Shown here piece after piece: positions 34,874 through 44,632 of a DNA stretch of 64,000 nucleotides. Origin of the DNA: Cardiobacterium sp. Marseille-Q4385 (GTDB lineage Bacteria; Pseudomonadota; Gammaproteobacteria; Cardiobacteriales; Cardiobacteriaceae); NCBI RefSeq assembly GCF_916618745.1, contig NZ_OU745373.1, positions 310,001-374,000 of the forward strand. Direction: 5' to 3'. Position 1 is the first letter of the stretch. Every line of letters starts with the position of its first letter. A program made the translations under genes and the position numbers. The notes under the pieces were generated by a model. The model worked only from the letters and a program-made list of their open reading frames with translations, did no database searches and was not told the DNA's origin.

Positions 34874-36250
34874 TCAGGCGGTGTAACGGCGCGGCGCGGG
34901 CTGGGCTTCGGCTTCCAGCAGGCGGCCACGCAGGGAATTCTTATAAGCAGCGGTGATATGAACCTTGGCGAAGCGGCCAATCAGGCTCGCCGGTGCCTGG
35001 AAGTTGACGACGCGGTTGTTCTCGGTGCGCCCACAGACTTCGTTCTTGTTCTTCTTCGAAATGCCGTCCACCAGCACCCATTGCTCGCTGCCGACCATAT
35101 CGGCGGAAATCTGCGCCGCCATCTGCAAAATGCGCGCCTGCAAGCGGGCGAGACGGGCTTTCTTCACGTCCATCGGGATGCGGTCGGGCATGGCAGCGGC
35201 GGGTGTGCCGGGGCGCGGGCTGTAAATAAAGCTGAACGAGGTGTCGTAGAACACATCCTCAATCAGCTGCATCGTCGCTTCAAAATCCTCGTCTTCCTCG
35301 CCGGGGAAACCGACGATGAAATCCGAAGAAAAACTGATATTCGGGCGGATTTCCCGCAGCCGTGCCAGCTTCTCCTTATATTCCGCCGCCTTGTGACCGC
35401 GCTTCATCAAAGTCAGTATCTTGTCCGAGCCGCTTTGCACCGGCAGATGCAAATGGCTGACGAGCTGCGGCACGCGGCGGTACACCTCAATCAAATTGTC
35501 CGTAAATTCCACCGGATGCGACGTGGTGAAGCGGACGCGGTCAATACCGTCAATCGCGGCGACATACTCAATCAACAGCGCCAAATCGGCGGTATCGCCG
35601 TCGAACATCGCGCCGCGATAGGCGTTCACATTCTGGCCGAGCAGATTGATTTCGCGCACCCCTTGGGCGGCGAGCGCGGCACATTCGGCAATCACATCAT
35701 CAAACGGGCGGCTCACCTCCTCGCCGCGCGTATAAGGCACAACGCAGAACGTGCAATACTTCGAGCAGCCTTCCATCACCGAGACAAACGCCGTCGGCCC
35801 TTCCGCGCGCGGCTCCGGCAGATGGTCGAACTTCTCGATTTCCGGAAACGACACATCAACTACCCCGCCCCGCTTCTCCTGCGCCTCGCTGATCAAGTTC
35901 GGCAAACGGTGCAGCGTCTGCGGCCCAAAGACCACATCCACCGCTGGCGCACGGCGGCGCAATTCCTCGCCCTCCTGCGAGGCGACACAACCGCCCACCG
36001 CGATGATGACATGCGGCTTGGCGTCTTTCAGCGGCTTCCAGCGGCCAATCTGCGAAAAGACCTTCTCCTGCGCCTTCTCGCGGATAGAACAAGTATTGAG
36101 CAAAAGAATATCGGCTTCTTCCGGCGTCGCGACCGGCGTAATCCCGTGTGATACCTTGAGCACGGCAAGCATCTTGGACGAGTCGTACTCGTTCATCTGG
36201 CAGCCGTAAGTTTCAATATAGACGTGTTTCAGTAAAGGCTTCATACACAT
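34874..36250 (-). CDS. miaB: tRNA-2-methylthio-N6-dimethylallyladenosine synthase MiaB
   Basis: This 458-residue radical-SAM methylthiotransferase has an N-terminal UPF0004 domain with ETYGCQMNEYDS and LLNTCSIREKA. The radical SAM cluster motif is EGCSKYCTFCVVPYTRG, and a C-terminal TRAM domain is present. It adds the methylthio group to i6A37 of tRNAs reading UNN codons. An in-frame ATG two codons later (36244) fits the family equally well; neither has a clear ribosome-binding site. Confidence 0.95.
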   Translation of the reverse strand: MCMKPLLKHVYIETYGCQMNEYDSSKMLAVLKVSHGITPVATPEEADILLLNTCSIREKAQEKVFSQIGRWKPLKDAKPHVIIAVGGCVASQEGEELRRRAPAVDVVFGPQTLHRLPNLISEAQEKRGGVVDVSFPEIEKFDHLPEPRAEGPTAFVSVMEGCSKYCTFCVVPYTRGEEVSRPFDDVIAECAALAAQGVREINLLGQNVNAYRGAMFDGDTADLALLIEYVAAIDGIDRVRFTTSHPVEFTDNLIEVYRRVPQLVSHLHLPVQSGSDKILTLMKRGHKAAEYKEKLARLREIRPNISFSSDFIVGFPGEEDEDFEATMQLIEDVFYDTSFSFIYSPRPGTPAAAMPDRIPMDVKKARLARLQARILQMAAQISADMVGSEQWVLVDGISKKNKNEVCGRTENNRVVNFQAPASLIGRFAKVHITAAYKNSLRGRLLEAEAQPAPRRYTA

Positions 36251-36350
36251 AAGCGAAGAAAAAAACGGCGGGCATTATATACCGCTTCCCCGGCGCGCCA
36301 CTGACCGCAGGCGGCGTACAATAGCGGCGAACCCTTCACGGAGCCCCGCC

Positions 36351-36992
36351 ATGTACCTCGACACCGCTAACCTGACCGACATTCAGCATTATCGCGACCT
36401 CGGCATCCTCAAAGGCATCACCACCAACCCGACCCTGCTCAAACAGCACCCCGCGCCGCGCGCCGAACAACTTGCCGCCATCCTCCAAACCCACCCTGAG
36501 CGGCTCTTTGTGCAAGTGCTGGGCAACGACGCTGCCGCCCTGGTTCATGATTTTGGGCAACTACTCGCCCTTTTTCCTGATGCGCCGCTCGGCATCAAAG
36601 TCCCCATCAATACCGAAGGATTACGTGCCGTCAGAGAAATGCGTGCACAGTGGCCGGACATCCCGCTGCTCGGCACCGCCATCTACTCCGCCGAACAGGC
36701 CATCCTCGCCGGCATCGCCGGCTGCGCCTACGTCGCGCCCTATGTGAACCGCATGGAAAACAACGGCATTGATCCGTATGCCGTTATCGCCACCGCCCGC
36801 CACTACTACGATGAACACGCCATCAACTGCCGCATCATAGGCGCAAGTTTCAAAAACACCCAGCAAATCCTGCACGCCCTCGACGCTGGCGCCCACACCT
36901 GCACCATCCCGCCGGAACTGCTGCGGCAAATGCTGGAAAAAACCGTCGCCAACGAAGCCATCCGCGTTTTCAACGCCGACGGCGGCTTATAA
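36351..36992 (+). CDS. Fructose-6-phosphate aldolase/transaldolase-like (TalC/FSA)
   Basis: This 213-residue protein has the short-transaldolase fold: MYLDTANLTDIQHYRDLGILKGITTNPTLL at the N-terminus, then the Schiff-base lysine segment LGIKVPINTEGLRAV, and GCAYVAPYVNRMENNGID. Short members are either fructose-6-phosphate aldolases or transaldolases; sequence alone does not decide. It acts in the cytoplasm on C3-C7 sugar phosphates. It stands alone, divergent from miaB, and is followed by repeat array C. Confidence 0.88.
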   Translation: MYLDTANLTDIQHYRDLGILKGITTNPTLLKQHPAPRAEQLAAILQTHPERLFVQVLGNDAAALVHDFGQLLALFPDAPLGIKVPINTEGLRAVREMRAQWPDIPLLGTAIYSAEQAILAGIAGCAYVAPYVNRMENNGIDPYAVIATARHYYDEHAINCRIIGASFKNTQQILHALDAGAHTCTIPPELLRQMLEKTVANEAIRVFNADGGL

Positions 36993-37014
36993 ATTCACCG
37001 CATCTCTTCTCGCG

Positions 37015-37148
37015 CCAAGCGGCGTAAACACTGGGCCCGTCAAGCGGTGTAAACACTGGGCCCGCCAAGCGGCGTAAATACTGGGTTCGCCAAGCGGCGT
37101 AAATACTGGACCTACCAAGCGGCGTAAACACTGGGCCCGTCAAGCGGT
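37015..37148. repeat. Short tandem repeat array C (25-bp period, 5 copies plus partial)
   Basis: Five full units of CCAAGCGGCGTAAACACTGGGCCCG type and a sixth truncated unit follow directly on the transaldolase gene. Variation is limited to a few positions (CGTAAA/TGTAAA, AACAC/AATAC, GGGCCCG/GGGTTCG/GGACCTA). This is the longest array of the 25-bp type. Confidence 0.88.
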
Positions 37149-37298
37149 CACAGGTATCTACCTATCTCAGTAGTTGTAGAAATAGCTGCGGAAACAAAGG
37201 GCAAATACCTCTCCGTCTGCGGGACTGGGACAGCTCGCCCCGCTAGGACGAGGCGAGGCTGAAATCACTCGCATCGGCGACGAATCCTGCCCATAACA

Positions 37299-37322
37299 CC
37301 CGTATTTATCCCGCTTGGTGGC
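37299..37322. repeat. Single repeat D in inverted orientation
   Basis: CCCGTATTTATCCCGCTTGGTGGC is one copy of the array unit in the opposite orientation to array C. The 150 bp between C and D hold no gene. D sits at the 3' end of the SulP gene. Confidence 0.7.
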
Positions 37323-37324
37323 CG

Positions 37325-38947
37325 TTACTCCTGTGCCTGTTTCAGCGCCGCCACCGCCGTATCAAAATCGCGCATGAAGTTCTCTTCGCCAAGCAGGGTC
37401 AGTACGCCGCTGCGGCTCAGACTGGCACGGACTTGTTCGTTTGCCCCGGAGATGAGGACGCGGATGCCGCGTTTGTGGAAGTCGGTGATGACGCGTTCCA
37501 GGGTGAGGATGCCGGTCATGTCAATGTACGGCACCCAGCGCATACGCAGGATAACGGCGCGCGGCTGGGTGTTGATGTCGGCAAGGGTTTTTTCGAATTT
37601 TTCCATCGCGCCGAAGAAGAAGGGGCCGTTGACGATGAACATTTGCACGTCTTCTGGTAGCGCTTTGCTATCGCTGCTGTGCTCGCCTTTTTTGACTTCG
37701 ACCGCTTTCGCCATTTGTCCGAGGAAGTGCAGAGTGGCGAGGATGACGCCGATGTTGACCGCGACGACAAGGTCCACAAAGACGGTGAGAGCGAAGGTGA
37801 TGAGGAAGAGGGCGTTGTCGGCGCGCGGGGCGCGACGCAGCATGTTGAGGCAGCGTTTCGGCTCGCTCATGTTCCAGGCGACCTGGAAGAGGATGGCGGC
37901 CAGCGCGGCGAGCGGGATGTTGGCGGCGAGCGGTGCGGCGACCAGCAAGATGAGGATGAGGGTCAACGCGTGAACGATACCGGCAAGCGGGCTGTTGCCG
38001 CCCTGACGAATATTGGTCGCGGTACGGGCGATAGCGCCGGTCGCAGCAAAACCGCCGAAGAAGGGGGTGATGATGTTGGCAAGCCCCTGGCCAACGAGTT
38101 CCTGGTTGGAGCTGTGGCGCGTACCGGTCATGCCGTCGGCGACAACCGCCGAGAGCAGCGATTCGATAGCGCCAAGCATGGCGATGGTGAAGGCGGGCAA
38201 GATGAGTGTGGTGATTTTCGTCCAGCTGAAATCCGGCAGGGCGAAGGTTGGCAGTTTTTGCGGGATGCCGCCGTAGGCCGAGCCGATGGTGGCAACGCCG
38301 TCAAACTGGCAGAGGCTTTGCAGGACGGTTGCCGCGATAAGTACCCACATCGGCGACGGGATGCGGCGCAGCAGGGCGATTTTCGGCACGATGATGAGCA
38401 GCGCCAGCGACATCAACGCGAGACCAGTGGTGGCAAGGTGCATCTGCGGGAAGCTGCGCAGTAGTGCCCAGATTTGTTCGTGGAAATGCGCGCCCGTCGC
38501 TTTCGGCAGACCAAAGAAGGAAGCCCATTGCCCGACCCAGATGACGACACCGATGCCGGCGGTGAAGCCGAGGATGACCGGCATCGGGATAAAGCGGATC
38601 ATGGTGCCGAGGCGGAAGAGACCCATAAAAAACAGCATCACGCCGGCGAGGACGGTGGCAATTTGCAGGCCGTCGAAGCCGTATTGCGCGGTGATGCCGG
38701 CGAGGATGGCGATGAAGGCGCCGGTGGGCCCGGCAATTTGTACGCGTGAGCCGCCGCAAACCGAGACGATAAAACCGGCGACGATAGCGGTATAGATGCC
38801 CTGTTCCGGTTTGACGCCCGTTGCGATGGCAAAGGCCATGGAAAGCGGCAGGGCGACGATGCCGACGATGATGCCGGCGATGATGTTGCGTAACCAGTTC
38901 TGGGGGGCGAAGAGCCCGGCACGACGGGCTTCTATCCAGGCAAACAT
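37325..38947 (-). CDS. SulP-family anion transporter with STAS domain
   Basis: This 540-residue protein has about 12-14 membrane helices followed by a cytoplasmic STAS domain from about residue 425. The SulP signature starts with NIIAGIIVGIVALPLSMAFAIATGVKPEQGIYTAIVAGF. The STAS part includes VILRMRWVPYIDMTGILTLE. SulP members carry sulfate, bicarbonate or dicarboxylates such as succinate (DauA). The substrate here is not determined. A dicarboxylate role would fit the fumarate respiration genes, but this is speculation. Confidence 0.9.
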   Translation of the reverse strand: MFAWIEARRAGLFAPQNWLRNIIAGIIVGIVALPLSMAFAIATGVKPEQGIYTAIVAGFIVSVCGGSRVQIAGPTGAFIAILAGITAQYGFDGLQIATVLAGVMLFFMGLFRLGTMIRFIPMPVILGFTAGIGVVIWVGQWASFFGLPKATGAHFHEQIWALLRSFPQMHLATTGLALMSLALLIIVPKIALLRRIPSPMWVLIAATVLQSLCQFDGVATIGSAYGGIPQKLPTFALPDFSWTKITTLILPAFTIAMLGAIESLLSAVVADGMTGTRHSSNQELVGQGLANIITPFFGGFAATGAIARTATNIRQGGNSPLAGIVHALTLILILLVAAPLAANIPLAALAAILFQVAWNMSEPKRCLNMLRRAPRADNALFLITFALTVFVDLVVAVNIGVILATLHFLGQMAKAVEVKKGEHSSDSKALPEDVQMFIVNGPFFFGAMEKFEKTLADINTQPRAVILRMRWVPYIDMTGILTLERVITDFHKRGIRVLISGANEQVRASLSRSGVLTLLGEENFMRDFDTAVAALKQAQE

Positions 38948-39024
38948 GAAATCTTCCTCAAAAAATCACGGATTCTACGCCGCGCGCGGGCCTACGGCTA
39001 CTGGATTTCCCGCCTGACGCTGTC

Positions 39025-39030
39025 TATAAT
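39025..39030 (+). promoter_or_regulatory. -10 element of ssrA
   Basis: A perfect TATAAT lies 11 bp before the mature 5' end of the tmRNA. The -35 region is poor. Confidence 0.6.
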
Positions 39031-39041
39031 CGCGCGCACTT

Positions 39042-39390
39042 GGGGGCGTTCCTGGATTCGACGGGGATGACAAGACTCCAGGTGCATGTCGAGGATGAAA
39101 GAACCTCGTAAATCCCTTTCAAATCAATAGTTGCAAACGACGACAACTACGCTTTAGCGGCTTAATTCCCGCTGACGCTCACTTGAATGTGTCTGTACGT
39201 TCAAACTGAGTGGCATTTTTACAGAACCGCTGCTTATCGCGTCCGCCGGTAGGCAGTCAAATCAAGCGGAATCGTGTGCGGGTTGCCTGGCCGTTGGCTG
39301 CACGCCCATTAAATTAAAAACGTGCCTAAACATGTAGTACCGAAGGTTGCGTGTTTCCGGACGGGGGTTCAAATCCCCCCGCCTCCACCA
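39042..39390 (+). ncRNA. ssrA: Transfer-messenger RNA (ssrA), one-piece
   Basis: The 5' end GGGGGCG pairs with CGCCTCC before ACCA at the 3' end, forming the alanyl acceptor stem. The 3' half carries GGTTCAAATCC of the T arm. The internal reading frame at 39133-39165 encodes the tag ANDDNYALAA followed by TAA. It rescues stalled ribosomes together with SmpB. This is the standard one-piece form, not the permuted two-piece form. Its 3' end is a common integration site for islands, and an integrase relic follows. Confidence 0.96.
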
Positions 39391-39412
39391 TTACAAATGC
39401 TTATACCGTCCT

Positions 39413-39440
39413 AAAACCGCTGAATATCCAGCGGTTTTTC
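39413..39440 (+). terminator. Terminator after ssrA
   Basis: AAACCGCTG and CAGCGGTTTTT form the stem around AATATC, with a T-rich tail. Confidence 0.82.
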
Positions 39441-39543
39441 TTTATCTGCCGTCCTATACCATCCAATAAAATCCTGTTGCATCCAGCCCAATCTGTGGGG
39501 CAGAACGTGGGGCATCTGCCCTACCCTATTTTTAGCCCCACAA

Positions 39544-39693
39544 ATGCTTACCAATGTCAAAGTGCGCGCTGCGAAGACACGGGAAAATCGCTACCGTCTG
39601 CATGACGCCGACGGTTTGTCGTCAGAAGTACGCCCGAACAGCAGCAAGTTCATGGAAGCTGCGCTACGCAGAGGACATCAATCCTTGTCATAG
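39544..39693 (+). pseudogene. Tyrosine integrase relic (P4 type, N-terminus only)
   Basis: The 49-codon ORF begins MLTNVKVRAAKTRENRYRLHDADGLSSEVRPNSSKF, the N-terminal arm-binding domain of P4-like integrases. After SSKF a one-base insertion shifts the frame: the other frame continues WKLRYAE as expected. Similarity then stops abruptly near 39678, where the next gene ends. The catalytic domain is gone. The place, just after ssrA, is typical for these integrases, so this is what remains of an excised or deleted island. Confidence 0.8.
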
Positions 39694-40217
39694 AGTGCCC
39701 ACACCGCTTCCGCAACTGCTAGCGGCAAGCCTTCGTCATAGTCGGGGAAATCGGCATCGACATCAACGTGCTGCTCACCCGCAATGGTTTCTAGCATGGC
39801 AGGTGGCGTTTCGCGCTGGCGCGTGATGTTGTCGTACTCAAACGGATAGGCGCCGTCTGTTTCATAGGGATTGAAATACACGGCAGCGTGGGGATAGAAG
39901 CCGCTGGTATAGCGCGCTTCCAGCAGGCGGCAAAACTGCCAGGACGCGCGCTCGTAATCAGGCACATCCGCCTCGGCGGCAAACTGCATCAACCAGTCCG
40001 CGCCCAGGTTCCAGTACATGGCGAGTATCGCGGCGCGATCGGTCTCAGGACGGTCGGCAAGCCAGCGCAACGCGCGGGCGTTGCCATCGTAATTCGAGCG
40101 CTGCACAAAGCAGAACTGCTCGGCGGGCGACGCCTGCGCGAGATGGGCGATGATTATTTGATGCGCACGTTCGTCGCGGGTGTCTTCAAATGGCTCCAAG
40201 CCAAATCCGGTGTTCAT
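39678..40217 (-). CDS. DUF4274-like protein
   Basis: This 179-residue acidic protein starts at ATG 40217 with GGAG upstream; the open frame to 40268 adds an unlikely N-terminus. The central SNYDGNARALRWLADRPETDRAAILAMYWNLGA resembles DUF4274, a domain found in small proteins sometimes linked to contact-dependent toxins as possible immunity proteins. No toxin is adjacent. Its end touches the integrase relic, so it may be cargo or the boundary of the lost island. Confidence 0.65.
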   Translation of the reverse strand: MNTGFGLEPFEDTRDERAHQIIIAHLAQASPAEQFCFVQRSNYDGNARALRWLADRPETDRAAILAMYWNLGADWLMQFAAEADVPDYERASWQFCRLLEARYTSGFYPHAAVYFNPYETDGAYPFEYDNITRQRETPPAMLETIAGEQHVDVDADFPDYDEGLPLAVAEAVWALYDKD

Positions 40218-40369
40218 GGCGGGGGCTCCTGAAAAGGAAAGCAGAGGGTGCGGCACGGTGTTATTCAATAGTCGCCCAGCGGTCTAGCGGGGCAGATATG
40301 TCAGCGATTTTTTGATGAGTGATCACCCTCACGCCGGTGATAAGGGCGACGATGCGCACCTATTTGCTG

Positions 40370-40735
40370 TCATGCATCAGCCCCGTCAGATGGGTTTTCT
40401 TGTTCATATTGCCCTTCATAAAAGTAGGCGTAGGCGGCGGCTTCCAGATCACCGTTTCCCGTCAGCAGGTTATCTGCTTCGTCGTAGAGCCGGTAGGTTT
40501 GCTGTTCGGCATCGCCAATGGGGCAGCTGCCGTCCAGCCCCAGCAGGAGGGTGTAGTAGGCATCGGTCAGCAGCAGGGATACGGCTTCTTTGAGGAGCAC
40601 GGTTTGTCTGTCGTCCAGGTGCAGGTCGCGGATTTTGGTATTCGCCGCGCTGGGGCAAGGACCCTCGGCAAAGGTTTCCTGCGTCATGCGCTTTTTTTCG
40701 AGGTAGCAGTGGCGGGCGAAGGTGGCGGCGTTCAT
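40370..40735 (-). CDS. Small acidic protein of unknown function
   Basis: This 121-residue protein starts at ATG 40735, 9 bp after the pyrD stop. Features include a basic N-terminus, RDLHLDDRQTVLLKEAVSLLLTDAYYTLLLGLDG in the middle and an acidic end. No signal peptide or membrane helix is present. It is probably cotranscribed with pyrD. I do not recognise the family. Confidence 0.6.
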   Translation of the reverse strand: MNAATFARHCYLEKKRMTQETFAEGPCPSAANTKIRDLHLDDRQTVLLKEAVSLLLTDAYYTLLLGLDGSCPIGDAEQQTYRLYDEADNLLTGNGDLEAAAYAYFYEGQYEQENPSDGADA

Positions 40736-40743
40736 GGGCGTCT

Positions 40744-41745
<1,002 letters not shown>

Positions 41746-41799
41746 GTGGGGGTTCCGGTTTTTATGGGAGCGGCGGGGTTGCTGGGCTTTGTCGCTACT

Positions 41800-41868
41800 G
41801 CGTTTTAGCCAACCCTCCGCTGTTTCCCGCTAAAACGCTCGTTTTTATCGGGAAACGGCCACGGAGGG
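41800..41868 (-). promoter_or_regulatory. Interleaved inverted repeats in the serC-pyrD gap
   Basis: Two stems overlap. One pairs CCCTCCG..GTTTCCCG (41813-41829) with CGGGAAAC..CGGAGGG (41849-41868). The other pairs GCGTTTTAGC (41800-41809) with GCTAAAACGC (41829-41838). In the minus-strand transcript the second stem uses the loop of the first plus downstream sequence, so the two make a pseudoknot or compete. There is no T run after the first stem. It lies between the serC stop and pyrD start and could act on either gene. Confidence 0.55.
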
Positions 41869-41900
41869 AGGGGCTTTTGTCGTCTAGGAAGCCTTTCTCT

Positions 41901-42977
41901 TTATGCGTTTTTTGCCGCGAAGGTTTGCATGTAGTTAATGAGCGCTTCTACGCCTGCTATCGGCATGGCGTTGTAAATGCTGGCACGGATGCCGCCAAGC
42001 AGTTTGTGCCCTTTGAGGCCGGCGAAGCCTTGTGACTCGGCTTCTTGCCAGAAGCGGGTATCGAGTTCGGGTGAGGGGGTGCGGAAGGTTACGTTGGTAC
42101 GCGAGCGGTAGGCAGGCGGCACGTCGTTCTGGTAGTAGTTGCTGCGGTCGATGTAGTCGTAGAGCAGGCCGGATTTGGCGATGCTTTCCGCTTCGAAGTG
42201 GGCGATGCCGCCGCTGTCTTTAATCCAGTGCAGGACTTTGTTCAGCATGTAGATTTGCCAGGTCGGCGGGGTATTGAACAGGCTGTTCGCCGCCGCATGT
42301 GCCGCGTAGGTGAGGAATTTGGGTACGCGCGGGTGGTCTTTGATGAGGTCGCGGCGGACGAAAACGAGGGCGAGACCCGCCGGCGCAAGGTTTTTCTGCA
42401 CGCCGCCATAGACGATAGCGCAGCGTTCCCAGGGGATGGCGCGGGTGTAATAGTCGGATGAGGCATCGATAACCAGCGGCACAGCGGCGGTCGGGTAGTC
42501 GCGATATTGCACGCCGCTGATGGTTTCGTTGCTGGTGAGGTAGAGGTAGCGGCAATCGGCGGGCAGCGGCGGCAGGGCATCCGGCAGGGTGGTGAAGCCG
42601 CTATCGCGCCCCGTCCAGATTTCGCGGGCATCGCCAACACGTTGCGCTTCTTTCAATGCTTTTTCCGCCCAGATGCCGCTGTTGATGTAGGCAGCGCTGC
42701 CGCCGTCGGCGAGCAGGTTGAGCGGGATCATGTCGAATTGTTGGTGCGCGCCGCCTGCAAGCAGGAGCGGCTGGAAGTCGGCGGGTGCGGCGATGAGTTC
42801 TTGTGCGAGTGCCAGGGTTTCTTCATGCACGGCTTCGAAACGTTTGCTGCGGTGGCTGATTTCCAGCACGGACATGCCGCAGCCCTGGAAGTCGAGCAGT
42901 TCGGCCTGGGCGGATTCGAGGACGGCTAGCGGCAGGGTGCAGGGGCCGGCGGTGAAGTTGTAGATGCGGTGGGTCAT
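41901..42977 (-). CDS. serC: Phosphoserine aminotransferase
   Basis: This 358-residue PLP enzyme has the family start YNFTAGPCTLPLAVLESAQ, HRSKRFEAVHEE, and the PLP lysine K195 in YGGVQKNLAPAGL. It converts 3-phosphohydroxypyruvate to phosphoserine and also acts in pyridoxine synthesis. The length matches E. coli SerC (362 aa). It sits upstream of pyrD on the same strand. Confidence 0.95.
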   Translation of the reverse strand: MTHRIYNFTAGPCTLPLAVLESAQAELLDFQGCGMSVLEISHRSKRFEAVHEETLALAQELIAAPADFQPLLLAGGAHQQFDMIPLNLLADGGSAAYINSGIWAEKALKEAQRVGDAREIWTGRDSGFTTLPDALPPLPADCRYLYLTSNETISGVQYRDYPTAAVPLVIDASSDYYTRAIPWERCAIVYGGVQKNLAPAGLALVFVRRDLIKDHPRVPKFLTYAAHAAANSLFNTPPTWQIYMLNKVLHWIKDSGGIAHFEAESIAKSGLLYDYIDRSNYYQNDVPPAYRSRTNVTFRTPSPELDTRFWQEAESQGFAGLKGHKLLGGIRASIYNAMPIAGVEALINYMQTFAAKNA

Positions 42978-43025
42978 GGATGCCTCTCTTGGGGTTTTAG
43001 GGGATGGTTCAATGTTTGCGACGGT

Positions 43026-43661
43026 TTATTTTATCGCCGCGCGGGCGGTCGGATTGGGGGTGGGTTCGGCGATTTTGTAGAGGGTGTTGCGGTCAGTGTG
43101 ATGGAAGGGTTGTGCCCGGTCGGGAATGATGAGCACGGTGTCCTGTTCATAGCTCCAGCTACCGTCGGGATGGTGGGTGACGGTGATGGTATAGCTCTCG
43201 GTTTTGAAGGCGTGTTCGAGGAAGGGGTTGGAAAGGATGCCGTTTTCAAGGCTGCCGCGCCCGGCACGCAGGGTGAAGGTGGTGGCGTCGGCAGCAGCAT
43301 TGCCGACAGCCATCGCGGTTTGCCCGCGCGGAATGGCCAAGGTAAGGATAACGTTGCCAGTGGCGGGTTCCCACAGCCAGTAACCGACCTGGTCGTGGAA
43401 GGTTTCGACGCCACCCGGCTGGAGGATATGGGTGTGATAGCGCAGGCCGTAGTAGAGCTGCGGGCCGTTGGTCTGGGCATCAATGGGCTGGAGTTCGTAG
43501 TGTTCGATGTAGGGGTCATGGTGCGCGCCGTCGGCTTTGGGATTGGTGTCCATGCCTTTTTCGCCGCGCCAGATGCCCGCCATGCGGGCAAGCGGGCCGA
43601 GATGGGCAAGGGTGTCAGGATCAACGGCAGCTTCGGTATAGACGTCTGTGGGGTATTTCAT
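43026..43661 (-). CDS. Nitrobindin-like/FABP-type heme-binding beta-barrel protein
   Basis: This 211-residue protein contains MAGIWRGEKGMDTNPK, YIEHYELQPID, QLYYGLRYHTHI and FHDQVGYWLWEP. These are segments of the DUF1794/THAP4-like barrel found in nitrobindins. Such proteins bind a small ligand or heme. The usual proximal histidine would lie near the C-terminus; HH in PFHHTDRNTLYK is a candidate, but this is not certain. Its ATG overlaps the kinase-like gene stop by four bases, so the two are cotranslated. Confidence 0.75.
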   Translation of the reverse strand: MKYPTDVYTEAAVDPDTLAHLGPLARMAGIWRGEKGMDTNPKADGAHHDPYIEHYELQPIDAQTNGPQLYYGLRYHTHILQPGGVETFHDQVGYWLWEPATGNVILTLAIPRGQTAMAVGNAAADATTFTLRAGRGSLENGILSNPFLEHAFKTESYTITVTHHPDGSWSYEQDTVLIIPDRAQPFHHTDRNTLYKIAEPTPNPTARAAIK

Positions 43662-44446
43662 GCGTATGTTCGGTGTTCGAGGTGAATCAGTTCGGCAAGG
43701 GCAGCGAGACGCAACGGGTCTTTGCCCCAGCGGGGGTGATGCAGGCAGCGCATCCACAGCAGCGGACGCACGGCGGCCTGAATGTCGTGCACGACGGTGG
43801 GCGACAAGGTGCGAGTGTGGGCGTGCCACAGACGGACGGCAGCATCAAGGTGGCCGCGCTGTTTGAGGATGATGGCGGTGGATTGCAGGTAGCAGAGGTA
43901 GTCGCGGCTTTCGCAGGCGGTAAAGGACATGTACTGCCCGGGGTCTTCTTCGAAATCAATGAATCCCGTACTGCCGTCGGGGCAGGCGATGATGTTGCGC
44001 GCGAAGGGCTCGCTCAGGTATTGCCCGTGTTCATGCACGGCGCGGATGGCATCAAGGCCCTGTTGCCAGCGGGTGAGGTCGTCAGTTTCGTGCTCGATGC
44101 ACTCAAGCAGGGTGTGTTCACCAAGATGAGTAAACATGATGCCGTCCGCGCTGCGCGCGAGCAGGTGCGGCACATGGACGCCGTGCGCTTCCAGGATTTG
44201 CAGGCGCTCGGCCTCGGTCGCGATGACGGCGCGGCCGCCGGGGTTGGGCACGGGTTTGAGCGCATTGAGGTGGAAAATGGCGGCGAAGTAGCCGATTAGG
44301 GTATAGCGCCACTGCGGGATGCTTTTCCCTGCTTTACGTACCCAAACGGTTTCACCGCTGGCGAGGGTATGACGAGCGATATTGGTGGCTTGTCGGGGCA
44401 GGATAGCGGCGAGCGCCACCTGATAGGGGTTGTTGTTCATGATCAT
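43658..44446 (-). CDS. Kinase-like protein (LPS kinase/RIO fold)
   Basis: This 262-residue protein keeps a small kinase core: an N-terminal strand region with VWVRKAGKS, a later HEHGQYLSEPFARNIIAC catalytic-loop-like segment, and the metal-binding FIDFEEDPG in place of DFG. This pattern is seen in lipopolysaccharide and BUD32/RIO-like kinases. The classical HxD is not clear, so activity is not assured. It is coupled to the nitrobindin-like gene. Confidence 0.6.
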   Translation of the reverse strand: MIMNNNPYQVALAAILPRQATNIARHTLASGETVWVRKAGKSIPQWRYTLIGYFAAIFHLNALKPVPNPGGRAVIATEAERLQILEAHGVHVPHLLARSADGIMFTHLGEHTLLECIEHETDDLTRWQQGLDAIRAVHEHGQYLSEPFARNIIACPDGSTGFIDFEEDPGQYMSFTACESRDYLCYLQSTAIILKQRGHLDAAVRLWHAHTRTLSPTVVHDIQAAVRPLLWMRCLHHPRWGKDPLRLAALAELIHLEHRTYA

Positions 44447-44595
44447 GATGGCGGTTGGTTTGTTGTTGTTATGAGTGGCACGGTAGCGCGCGCGGTTATG
44501 CGGTGCAAGTTTTTGTCATGAGGAGATTTTTGCAGCTGTAGGGCGGGGATTTTTATGCACCTTGCTGTTTTGCGCGTTAAGCGGGGTCGTGTGAT

Positions 44596-44623
44596 AAAAA
44601 ACCGCGCCGGAGCGCGGTTTTTT
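44596..44623 (-). terminator. Terminator of the cysE-thrE-DASS operon
   Basis: AAAAACCGCGC and GCGCGGTTTTTT form the stem. On the minus strand it lies just after the DASS carrier stop and has a T run. Confidence 0.85.
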
Positions 44624-44632
44624 GTTGGGTCT

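Noticed and set aside
39042..39390. Two-piece (permuted) tmRNA
   Set aside because: The 5' and 3' acceptor strands are in the normal order with the tag frame between them.
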